Below are positions 45,361-53,032 of a DNA stretch of 64,000 nt, one piece after another (the stretch's first letter is position 1; every line of letters starts with the position of its first letter). Both the position numbers and the translations under genes were made by a program. The notes below the pieces were generated by a model. The model ran no database searches and had not been told where the DNA came from. It saw only the letters and a program-made list of their open reading frames with translations. The DNA lies in the NCBI GenBank assembly GCA_963728295.1, contig CAVSKB010000012.1, forward strand, positions 124,001-188,000, written 5' to 3'. The DNA is from DATJKD01 sp963728295 (lineage in GTDB: Bacteria; Pseudomonadota; Gammaproteobacteria; Steroidobacterales; Steroidobacteraceae).

Positions 45361-45370
45361 CCCCGATCGA

Positions 45371-45625
45371 TCAGGCCTTCTTGAAGAGGCCGAGTGCCCG
45401 CAGCAGGAAGATCAGCAGGGCCGCGCCTGCGACGCCGACGACCAACCGGACGACGAGGCCCCCGCCGGCCAGTCCCAGCATGCCGGCCAGCCAGAATCCC
45501 AGAGCCGATCCGACGATGCCGACCAGGACGTTGGCGATCAGGCCCATCTGCATATCCGCTTTCATGAGGATGCTAGCGAGCCAGCCCACGATACCGCCGA
45601 CTATCAATGCCCATAACCATTCCAT
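45371..45625 (-). CDS. GlsB/YeaQ/YmgE family membrane protein
   Basis: A 84-residue protein with three hydrophobic helices and glycine zippers: WALIVGGIVGWLASILMK, GLIANVLVGIVGSALGFWLA and GLVVRLVVGVAGAALLIFLL. This family (transglycosylase-associated in older naming) is stress-linked in several bacteria, but no enzymatic activity is established. The ATG at 45625 has AAGGGGAG upstream and gives the family start MEWLWALIVGG; a longer frame from 45691 is not supported. It is convergent with the efflux adaptor gene. Confidence 0.9.
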   Translation of the reverse strand: MEWLWALIVGGIVGWLASILMKADMQMGLIANVLVGIVGSALGFWLAGMLGLAGGGLVVRLVVGVAGAALLIFLLRALGLFKKA

Positions 45626-46091
45626 GCTGATTCTCCCCTTGTTGTTTGCGGTTGCACCGGCCCCCCGACGGATGCGCAGGTGTGGCGGCACGGTAGCAGA
45701 TCAGGGGAGGCGGCGGCACCGGACGAACGCTTACGTCAGAACCGCCAGGTCGCGGTGGCGCGCACGGTTCGAGAGGCTCCGATGGGTGGAAAGGGGAGAT
45801 CTTCGACAGGCGAAGCGCGCGGTCGGCGAGCTGCCGGCTGATTGAATGGACCGCTTCCGGACCCCGGCCGGCGTCGACGTGTGGATGAGCAGAAACACCG
45901 CCAAGCATGTATGATCGAGGCCGACCGCCAGGCTGGGATGCCCGGCCCGCGGTGGCCCACGCGGGGCCCGCACCAGGCCGGGCGCTCGCGACCGTTCGGC
46001 GTGCCCACAGGGCCGTCCGAGCCGCCAAAAATCGGTCCTGGACCCCGAATTAGAGACGCGGACCACACGCGTACCGCGCAGGAGAGAGTGC
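45626..46091. other. Intergenic region without a supportable gene
   Basis: About 465 bp between the divergent YeaQ-like and DEAD-box-like genes. Open frames here carry no recognisable motif. AGGAGAGAG at its right edge is the probable ribosome binding site for the DEAD-box-like gene. I saw no clear promoter, RNA gene or long repeat. A long 5' leader for the right-hand gene is possible. Confidence 0.4.
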
Positions 46092-47013
46092 TTGCAGACG
46101 ACATTCGAGAGCCTCGGCCTCGGGGCGGAGCTCGTGCATAGCCTTGCCGAACAGGGATACACCGAACCGACGGCACTGCAGGGGGAGACGATTCGAGAAC
46201 GTCCTGGCCGGACGAAATCTGCTGGCGCTGGCAGGTGACGGCACGGGGCGGACGCTGGCCTACGGGTTGCCCGTGTTGCAGCGCCTGCGCGACACCGCAA
46301 CCCCGGACGGGGGACCCGCACCGCGCGCGCTGTTCCTGATGCCAACACGGGAGCTCGCCGCGCGCGCCGAGGACATACTGCGTGGCTACGCACAGCGGCT
46401 CGAGCTGACCGGTGTGCTCATCCAGGGCGGCGTCGACTATGCGGCCCAGGTCGAGATCCTCCAGCATGGCGTCGACGCCGTCGTCGCGACCACCGGACGT
46501 CTGCTCGATCATGTCGCAAAGGGCACCATCGACCTGAGCCGCGTCCAGATCTTCGCGATCGACGCCGCGGACCGCCTGACCGACATCCGCTTCCAGCGCG
46601 ACATACACCGTCTCCTCGAGGCACTCCCCGCCGAGCGGCAGACGCTGCTCTTCGCTACAACGGTGTCGGACGAGATCCGCGCGTTTGCCGCGGACCTCTT
46701 GCAGGATCCCGTGATCGTCGAGCTCGCGACCGTCGGCGCCGCGCCGCCGCCCCGCGCCGCGCGCAGCGACATGCCGCCGCGATCGCGCAATGGCGGACCG
46801 CCGCCGAACCAGGGCCAGGGTCGCAACAGCAATGCGCAGCCCGGCAATACGCGGCCCGACGACGGCGAGCGCCGTGCTCCCGATCGCGATCGGCAACCGG
46901 CGTCCCACGAGAGCAGCCTGTTCCCGTCGAGTGGCCCGGTGTTCGGCTACGGCGGTGACGGCGGCCGCAATCGCCGCCCGCGATCCGGTCCGCGCCGACG
47001 CGACCAGGGCTGA
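46092..47013 (+). CDS. Degenerate half DEAD-box protein with Arg/Gly/Asn-rich tail, one-base frameshift
   Basis: The product covers only the first RecA-like domain of a RhlE-type RNA helicase and then a disordered tail. The Q-motif region is ESLGLGAELVHSLAEQGYTE with PTALQ. Motif I is GDGTGRT in place of TGTGKT, motif Ia is PTREL, Ib is TTGRLLD, motif II is IDAADR in place of DEAD, and motif III is ATT in place of SAT. The helicase C-terminal domain is missing; instead about 90 residues rich in Arg, Gly, Asn and Pro follow. The frame changes near 46185-46195, and the span is 3n+1. The TTG start at 46092 follows AGGAGAG. Catalysis is unlikely; RNA or ribosome binding through the tail is a guess. 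Confidence 0.75.
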
Positions 47014-47050
47014 TCCACAGGTGCGACCGCCGCCGCCGGGCGGCTGAGAC

Positions 47051-48175
47051 TCACGCAAGGGCGGCGATCAGCGCCACCGCGATTGCGAATACCTGCAGGC
47101 CAAGTCCGGCCGCGATGCCGAGCCTGCGCTGCATCACCGCGCCGACGAGCCACAGCCCGACGGTTACCGCAAGCGCCCACGCAACGATCACCCGCATCGG
47201 GAGTCGATCCGCAAACCAGAGAAGCGGCACAGTCGCCCCGATCGCCAGCACGAGCTCGATGACGGCGAATGAGCGCACGCGCGGATCCGTCGGCGGGTCG
47301 TAGGGCCGCACGTCACCGAGCGCGAATCGCGTGGTTGGCCAGATCGCCGGATCAGCGCCGGCCGGACGCCAGCCCGGCGGCTTGAACCAGACCCCGACTC
47401 TGTCGCGCCAGCGCGGCGCGCGCCAGGACTTCCGCGCCAGGTCGACGTAGATCTCGACGTTCGCCCAGATCGGGTCCCAGGAGTCGAGCGGTGCGCGCGT
47501 CCCGTACACGCAGCGTTCGGTCTCGGGTTCGAAACTGCCGAACAGCCGATCCCAGATGATGAGTATTCCGCCGTAGTTCCGGTCGACGTACCGGTCGTTG
47601 ATCGCGTGATGCACGCGATGATTCGATGGGGTCGCGAGGATGCGATCGAGCCAGCCGAGCCGACCCACGTGCTCGGTGTGGATCCAGTACTGGTAGAGCA
47701 GGTCGATCAAGGCGGCGACCGCGAAGACCTGCGGCGGGATGCCGATCACTGCCATCGGCAGGTAGAACAGCCAGCCCAGCAGCGCGCCGCTGCTGGTCTG
47801 ACGCAGTGCCGTCGAGAGATTGAACTCCTGGCTCTGGTGATGGACGACGTGCGACGCCCAGAAGATCGCGCTCTCGTGTCCCAGGCGATGATGCCAGTAG
47901 TAGCAGAAGTCGTAGGTGATGAGTCCCACCACCCATACCCACCACGCATCGGGCGGCAGCGTCCAGATCGCGGCATGCGACCACGCGAGGGCATACAGAC
48001 CCACGCGCAGCAGCTGCGTGAACAGGTTCGAGAGCTGGCTCAGAACGCCGAGACTCAAGCTGTTCACAGCGTCGTTCAGACGATACGTGTTGCGGCCGCG
48101 CAGGCGGCCCCACGCGTATTCGAACGCGATCAGCGCGAAGAAGATCGGTGTCGCGATCGCGATGGCCGGGCCCAT
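47051..48175 (-). CDS. Sterol desaturase / fatty acid hydroxylase family membrane protein
   Basis: A 374-residue polytopic membrane protein of the di-iron FA hydroxylase superfamily. The histidine clusters are present: WHHRLGHESAIFWASHVVHH supplies HRLGH and HVVHH, and NHRVHHAIND supplies HRVHH with a further pair near the WIHTEH segment. The topology, with four or five helices around the cluster and two more near the C terminus (AVIELVLAIGATVPLLWFAD), fits alkylglycerol-monooxygenase and C-5-desaturase-like relatives. The lipid substrate is unknown. The ATG at 48175 (MGPAIAIATPIFFALIAF) lies 4 bp after the glpK stop, so it is the last gene of the glycerol operon. A much longer upstream frame is a shadow of glpK. 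Confidence 0.88.
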   Translation of the reverse strand: MGPAIAIATPIFFALIAFEYAWGRLRGRNTYRLNDAVNSLSLGVLSQLSNLFTQLLRVGLYALAWSHAAIWTLPPDAWWVWVVGLITYDFCYYWHHRLGHESAIFWASHVVHHQSQEFNLSTALRQTSSGALLGWLFYLPMAVIGIPPQVFAVAALIDLLYQYWIHTEHVGRLGWLDRILATPSNHRVHHAINDRYVDRNYGGILIIWDRLFGSFEPETERCVYGTRAPLDSWDPIWANVEIYVDLARKSWRAPRWRDRVGVWFKPPGWRPAGADPAIWPTTRFALGDVRPYDPPTDPRVRSFAVIELVLAIGATVPLLWFADRLPMRVIVAWALAVTVGLWLVGAVMQRRLGIAAGLGLQVFAIAVALIAALA

Positions 48176-48179
48176 GACG

Positions 48180-49676
48180 TCATGCCTGCTCGCGATGCCA
48201 GTCACGGGCGCGCTCGACGGCTCTCGACCAGCGTGCCATGTGCGCGGATGCGGCATCGCGCGAGATCGCCGGCTCGAACCGCCGGTCGATGCGCCAGTTC
48301 GCGGCGAGGTCGGCCGTCGATCGCCACAAGCCGACGGACAGGCCGGCGAGATTCGCCGCGCCCTGCGCCGTGGTCTCGATGTTCGACGGACGTACCACCG
48401 GCAGTCCGAGCAGGTCCGCCTGGAACTGGAGCAGGAGGTCGTTGCGCGCTGCGCCGCCGTCGACGCGCAGCTCGCGTACGGGTGATCGGGCGTCCGCCTG
48501 CATCGCGGCAAGGAGCTCCGCGCTCTGGAACGCGATCGATTCGAGCGCGGCGCGCGCGACGTGGGCCCGCGTGGTGCCGCGCGATAATCCGAGGATCGCG
48601 CCGCGGGCGTACGGATCCCAGTGCGGACTGCCGAGGCCGGTGAAGGCGGGCACGAGGCACACACCACCGGCGTCGGGCACGCCTGCGGCCAGGGATTCCA
48701 CGTCGGACGAAGACTCGATGATCCCGAGCCCGTCGCGGAGCCACTGCACGACCGCTCCGCCAGTAAACACGGACCCCTCGAGCGCATAGCAGCGCTCTCC
48801 GATGTCCCACGCGACCGTCGTGAGCAGCCGGTGCGACGAGAACTGCGGCTCGGAGCCGGTATTCATCAGCAGGAAGCAGCCCGTGCCGTAGGTGTTCTTC
48901 GCCATTCCGGGCTCGAAACACGCCTGGCCGAAGAGCGCCGCCTGCTGGTCGCCGGCGATACCCCCGATCGGAATCTCGCGTCCCGCGATTCGCGCCGGCA
49001 GCGCTCCCGGCGCGAGGCAGGACGCCACCACGCGCGGCAGCACCGCCGCCGGGACGCGGAACAGCTCGAGCAGCCACGGGTCCCAGTCACCGGTCTTGAT
49101 GTTCAGCAGCAGGGTGCGGCTCGCGTTGGTGATGTCGCTTACGTGCGCCGCGCCGCCCGTGAGATTCCAGACCAGCCAGCTGTCGATCGTGCCGAAGGCG
49201 AGCTCGCCGCGCTCCGCTCGCGCGCGCAGCGTCGCGTCGCTGTCCAGCAGCCAGGCAAGCTTTGTCGCCGAGAAGTAAGGATCGAGCACGAGGCCCGTGC
49301 GACGCGTGACTTCCGACTCGTGCCCCGCGGTCTTGAGCGCCGCGCAGGCGTCGGCGGTGCGGCGATCCTGCCAGACGAGGGCGGGGGCGACCGGCCGGCC
49401 GGTGGCTCGATCCCACAGCACGGTGGTTTCGCGCTGATTGGTGATCCCGATCGACGCGACGTTCGCGGGTGTGAGGCGCGCACGCGCGAGCACCTCTGTG
49501 ATCGTCGCGGCCTGTGTCGCCCAGATCTCCTGCGCATCGTGTTCGACCCATCCGGAGCGCGGAAAGTGCTGGGTGAACTCACGCTGCGCGACGGCGACGA
49601 CGCCTCCCTGCGCGTCGAACAGGATCGAGCGCGAGCTGGTCGTGCCCTGGTCGAGGGCGAGTATGTGCGTCGTCAT
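48180..49676 (-). CDS. glpK: Glycerol kinase
   Basis: GlpK phosphorylates glycerol with ATP to sn-glycerol 3-phosphate. The 498-residue product starts ILALDQGTTSSRSILFDAQG with the ATP-binding loop, followed by GWVEHDAQEIW, GITNQRETTVLWDRATG, FGTIDSWLVWNLTGG, IGGIAGDQQAALFGQACF and RVDGGAARNDLLLQFQADLL. Length and motifs are normal and the frame is intact. It lies 24 bp after glpD and is followed by the membrane hydroxylase. No glpF facilitator or glpR is in view. Confidence 0.96.
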   Translation of the reverse strand: MTTHILALDQGTTSSRSILFDAQGGVVAVAQREFTQHFPRSGWVEHDAQEIWATQAATITEVLARARLTPANVASIGITNQRETTVLWDRATGRPVAPALVWQDRRTADACAALKTAGHESEVTRRTGLVLDPYFSATKLAWLLDSDATLRARAERGELAFGTIDSWLVWNLTGGAAHVSDITNASRTLLLNIKTGDWDPWLLELFRVPAAVLPRVVASCLAPGALPARIAGREIPIGGIAGDQQAALFGQACFEPGMAKNTYGTGCFLLMNTGSEPQFSSHRLLTTVAWDIGERCYALEGSVFTGGAVVQWLRDGLGIIESSSDVESLAAGVPDAGGVCLVPAFTGLGSPHWDPYARGAILGLSRGTTRAHVARAALESIAFQSAELLAAMQADARSPVRELRVDGGAARNDLLLQFQADLLGLPVVRPSNIETTAQGAANLAGLSVGLWRSTADLAANWRIDRRFEPAISRDAASAHMARWSRAVERARDWHREQA

Positions 49677-49700
49677 GGGCGCCGCTCCCGGTCCATCCTT

Positions 49701-51212
49701 CTACGCCCGCGCGGCAGCGGCCGCATCCGCGGGATGCCCGGCGAGCCAGCCCGCCAGTTGATCGGTCGCCTCCGCCGGCAGATGCAGGCCGAGCTTGCTG
49801 CGCCGGAACAGGATGTCCTCTGGCGTGACAGCCCATTCCTCGCGACGCAGGTACTCGATCTCTCTCACATGCAGACCCGGCAGTACCTCCGCGCCGAGGT
49901 CGCGCATCGAGTCGGCAGTGCCGAGCAACCGCTCGACGCGCGTGCCGTAGGCGCGCGAATAGCGCCGCAGCAGCCCGTTATCCAGCCACGGACGCCGGCG
50001 CGCAAGCTCCGCGCGGAACGCCGCGAAGTCGCCCCCCGGCATGTCGCCACCCGGCAGAGTGGCCGAGCGTGTCCACGCCGGCGCGCGATGTCCGAGCAGC
50101 GGAGCCATGCGATCCACCGCTTCCTCTGCCAGCCTGCGATAGGTCGTGATCTTGCCACCGTACACCGAGAGGAGCGGCGGCGAATCGCATTCGAGCTCGA
50201 GTGAGTAGTCGCGCGTCACGCTCGCTGCATCGGTCGACTCGTCGTCGAGCAGGGGGCGCACTCCCGAGTAGGTCCATAGCACGTCGTGGTCGCGCAGATC
50301 GCGGGCGAAGTAACGGTTGACCATCGACACGAGATAGGCGCGCTCGTCGTCGTCGATCGCGGGCTCGCCCGGATCGCCGTGGTAGTCGACATCGGTCGTC
50401 CCGATCAGCGTGAACTCGCTCTCGTAGGGAATGGCAAAGACGATCCGCCGGTCCGGGTTCTGGAAGATGTAGGCATAGGGATGGTCGTACAACCGCCGCA
50501 CGACGATGTGGCTGCCCTTCACCAGCCGCAGGCCGTGTGCCGTCAGCGTATCGGCGATCTCGTCGATGAAGCGCGTAACCCAGGGGCCGGTCGCGTTGAC
50601 CACGGCGCGCGTGAGCACGGATTCGCTCGAGCCGTCGGCGCCAAGAAGCGTGGCCCGCCAGCGCGTGCCCTCGCGCTTTAGCGCGGTGCAGCGGGTCCGG
50701 GTGAGCACGCGGGCGCCACGCTCGCGGGCGGCGACCGCGTTGAGCACGACCAGCCGCGAATCGTCCACCCAGGCGTCGGCATAGACGAAGCCGCGGCGGA
50801 ACCGGCCTTCGAGCGCCGCGCCTGCGGGATGATGGCGCAGGTCGATGCCCCTCGACGCGGGCAGCCGACGGCGTCGCGCGAGGTGGTCGTAGAGAAAGAG
50901 TCCGGCGCGAATCAACCACGCGGGCCGCAGGTGCGAATCGTGCGGCAGCACGAAGAGGAGCGGCCGGATGATATGCGGCGCGGCCGCGAGCAGCACTTCG
51001 CGTTCCTGCAGCGCCTTGCGCACCAGGTCGAAGTCGAAGTGCTCGAGATAGCGGAGACCGCCGTGCACCAGCTTCGTGCTTGCGGACGAGGTGTGCGAGG
51101 CCAGGTCGTGCTGCTCGCACAGCACGACCGAGAGCCCGCGACCCGCAGCATCAAGCGCGATCCCCGCGCCGTTGATACCGCCACCGACGACGAGTAGGTC
51201 GCAGTCGCTCAC
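49701..51212 (-). CDS. glpD: Glycerol-3-phosphate dehydrogenase, FAD-dependent
   Basis: GlpD oxidises glycerol 3-phosphate to dihydroxyacetone phosphate at the inner membrane and feeds electrons to quinone. The 503-residue product begins after a GTG as SDCDLLVVGGGINGAGIALD, the FAD-binding loop. Then come SSASTKLVHGGLRYLEHFDF, YADAWVDDSRLVVLNAV, VVNATGPWV, FAIPYESEFTLIGTTDVDYH and SVYGGKITTYRRLAEEAVD. The GTG at 51212 overlaps the NamZ stop (GTGA), which fixes the start. The frame is intact. glpK follows 24 bp later. Confidence 0.96.
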   Translation of the reverse strand: MSDCDLLVVGGGINGAGIALDAAGRGLSVVLCEQHDLASHTSSASTKLVHGGLRYLEHFDFDLVRKALQEREVLLAAAPHIIRPLLFVLPHDSHLRPAWLIRAGLFLYDHLARRRRLPASRGIDLRHHPAGAALEGRFRRGFVYADAWVDDSRLVVLNAVAARERGARVLTRTRCTALKREGTRWRATLLGADGSSESVLTRAVVNATGPWVTRFIDEIADTLTAHGLRLVKGSHIVVRRLYDHPYAYIFQNPDRRIVFAIPYESEFTLIGTTDVDYHGDPGEPAIDDDERAYLVSMVNRYFARDLRDHDVLWTYSGVRPLLDDESTDAASVTRDYSLELECDSPPLLSVYGGKITTYRRLAEEAVDRMAPLLGHRAPAWTRSATLPGGDMPGGDFAAFRAELARRRPWLDNGLLRRYSRAYGTRVERLLGTADSMRDLGAEVLPGLHVREIEYLRREEWAVTPEDILFRRSKLGLHLPAEATDQLAGWLAGHPADAAAAARA

Positions 51213-52417
51213 CGGTACAGCAGGAACGGATCGCGCTCGGCCAGCCAGTTGCGTTCGTCGAGCTCCGCCAGCGCGTCGAGGTCGGCGACCGACGCGGCGG
51301 GATCGTCGACCCATTCGCGCAGCTGCGGGCTGCCGTTGATCAGGTCGATGGCCAGCCGGTCGTGCTCGTATTCGTAGTGAAAATCGCGCCACAGGGCATA
51401 GTCCGGCCGCAGCCGGCGCAGCGCCTTGAACGCGACCGCCTGCAGCCGCCAAGGCCGGAACGCCGTGTGGTCATACACCGGATCCTCGGCGTGGATCTGC
51501 ACGCCCGCGCACAGCCGGCCCGAATGCTTGTGAAACGTCGGGTCGAACCACCAGGTCCGAAGCCGGCACCCAGCGGTCCAACCGGGAGCCAGCCTCCGCA
51601 TCTCGGCGAGGAGCTTGCCCGCTTCGAGGTCGGGAGCGCCAAAGCCCTCCAGCGGCCGGGTCGTGCCGCGGCCTTCCGAAAGCGTGGTGCCTTCTAGCAT
51701 TACCGTGCCCGGGTAGCAGCGCGCCATCGCGAGTCCGGGCGCATTCGGGCTGGGGTTGATCCAGACGCGCTCGCCCTGCGGCCAGCCGAACCCCGGGGCG
51801 AAATCGGGACGCCAGCCCTGCATCTCGATCACGCGGTACTCGACGTCGAGATTCAGCCGTTCGATGAACCACCCACCGAGCTCGCCCAGTGTCAGGCCAT
51901 GACGCATCGGCAGCGGGCCCGCGCCGACGAAGCTTTCCCATCCGTCACGCAGGCACAAGCCCTCGACCGGCCGCCCTATGGGATTGGGCCGGTCGAGCAC
52001 CCAGACCGCGCGCGAATGACGCGCCGCTTCCTCGAGCACGTAGCGCAGCGTCGTGATGAAGGTGTAGATGCGGCAGCCCAGGTCCTGAAGGTCGACCAGG
52101 AGCACATCGAACTCGTCCATCATGGCCGGCGTGGGTCGCCGCACCTCGCCATACAGACTGTGCACGGGAATGCCATGCGCGGGATCGACGTACTCCGGCG
52201 ACTCGACCATGTTGTCCTGCTTGTCGCCGCGCAGGCCGTGCTGGGGGCCGAAAGCCGCCGTGAGCCGCAGGTCGCCGACTGCGGCAATCGCGTCGAGCGC
52301 GTGGGTGAGGTCGGCGGTGACCGATGCGGGGTGGGCAAGCAGCGCGATCCGACGGCCCGCAAGCGGCCTGCGGAGCCCAGGCTCGGCCAGCAGCCGGTCG
52401 AGGCCAAAACGGATCAT
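51209..52417 (-). CDS. namZ: DUF1343 protein, NamZ-type exo-beta-N-acetylmuramidase
   Basis: NamZ enzymes release MurNAc from the non-reducing end of peptidoglycan fragments. The 402-residue product has family segments RRIALLAHPASVTADLTHAL, FGPQHGLRGDKQDNMVESPE, VLLVDLQDLGCRIYTFITTL, VLDRPNPIGRPVEG, MRHGLTLGELGGWF and MLEGTTLSEGRGTTRPLEGF. No signal peptide is visible, so it may act in the cytoplasm on recycled fragments. It overlaps both neighbours by ATGA and GTGA junctions, which places it firmly between the DOMON-like gene and glpD in one transcript. The functional reason for linking MurNAc release to glycerol use is unclear. Confidence 0.88.
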   Translation of the reverse strand: MIRFGLDRLLAEPGLRRPLAGRRIALLAHPASVTADLTHALDAIAAVGDLRLTAAFGPQHGLRGDKQDNMVESPEYVDPAHGIPVHSLYGEVRRPTPAMMDEFDVLLVDLQDLGCRIYTFITTLRYVLEEAARHSRAVWVLDRPNPIGRPVEGLCLRDGWESFVGAGPLPMRHGLTLGELGGWFIERLNLDVEYRVIEMQGWRPDFAPGFGWPQGERVWINPSPNAPGLAMARCYPGTVMLEGTTLSEGRGTTRPLEGFGAPDLEAGKLLAEMRRLAPGWTAGCRLRTWWFDPTFHKHSGRLCAGVQIHAEDPVYDHTAFRPWRLQAVAFKALRRLRPDYALWRDFHYEYEHDRLAIDLINGSPQLREWVDDPAASVADLDALAELDERNWLAERDPFLLYR

Positions 52418-53016
52418 TCGCCCGGGCGCCCGGGTGCGAAGGCGCCGTCCTCGTCCGGGTGCTCGAGCGGCAGGACGAAGCCGTCGCGATGATGAAAATC
52501 CGGGCGCTCGGCGGGATGCACGAGTGCCCAGTACGACAGCCGGCCATCGGTCTCCTCGATTACCGCCGACAACCCGAGCTTGAGCGAGGACATCCCCGGC
52601 AGGGCCAGCAGGATTTCCGGTCCCACGATCGCCTCGAGCGCGAGCCGGTCCTCGGACACGCTCACCGCGATCGCCGGATCACGCTGCAGCGAGATCGGCG
52701 ACATGCCTTCGCGGTAGGCCGAGAACCCGAACGCGGCCCACTCCTCTGAGGGCGAGAAGTTGAGCTCGCAATAGGCGCGCGCGTCGCTCCGCGCGACGAA
52801 CGCCTCGAAGCAGGTGTGCTGCCAGAGCCGTTCGGCGCGCCGCCCGACGCCGCGCGGCGGCAGGGCGATGCGGTCGATTTCACCGTCCAGGAAGTAGCGC
52901 AGCCGGAGCGCACCGTCGTGCTGCATGCCGACGCCGACGTCGATCCGCCGGACCACGGACGTGGGTGTCGCCGGGTGGCACACGATCTCGACCGTCCTTG
53001 GAGGCTGGTGCGACAT
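52414..53016 (-). CDS. DOMON-like domain protein
   Basis: A 200-residue protein with the pattern of the bacterial DOMON-like family: LWQHTCFEAFVARSD, AYCELNFSPSEEWAAFGFSA, YREGM, and later LSYWALVHPAERPDFHHRDGF. DOMON folds bind heme or sugars; in this family the ligand is not established. There is no signal peptide. Its ATG is 16 bp after the peptidase stop and its stop overlaps the NamZ start, so it is the second gene of the six-gene operon. Confidence 0.8.
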   Translation of the reverse strand: MSHQPPRTVEIVCHPATPTSVVRRIDVGVGMQHDGALRLRYFLDGEIDRIALPPRGVGRRAERLWQHTCFEAFVARSDARAYCELNFSPSEEWAAFGFSAYREGMSPISLQRDPAIAVSVSEDRLALEAIVGPEILLALPGMSSLKLGLSAVIEETDGRLSYWALVHPAERPDFHHRDGFVLPLEHPDEDGAFAPGRPGE

Positions 53017-53032
53017 TGCGCGGGCATGGCCC

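Noticed and set aside
45842..46141. Small plus-strand open frame of about 100 codons before the DEAD-box-like gene
   Set aside because: No motif, proline/arginine-rich shadow-like composition, and no convincing ribosome binding site.
48176..48787. N-terminal extension of the fatty-acid hydroxylase frame into glpK
   Set aside because: The extension is antisense-like Arg/Ser-rich sequence overlapping glpK; the ATG at 48175 gives a normal membrane-protein start.
48848..48862. Another GGCTCGGAGCC palindrome, in glpK
   Set aside because: It is a single copy and encodes part of a normally conserved glpK segment (MNTGSEP), so it needs no insertion to explain it.
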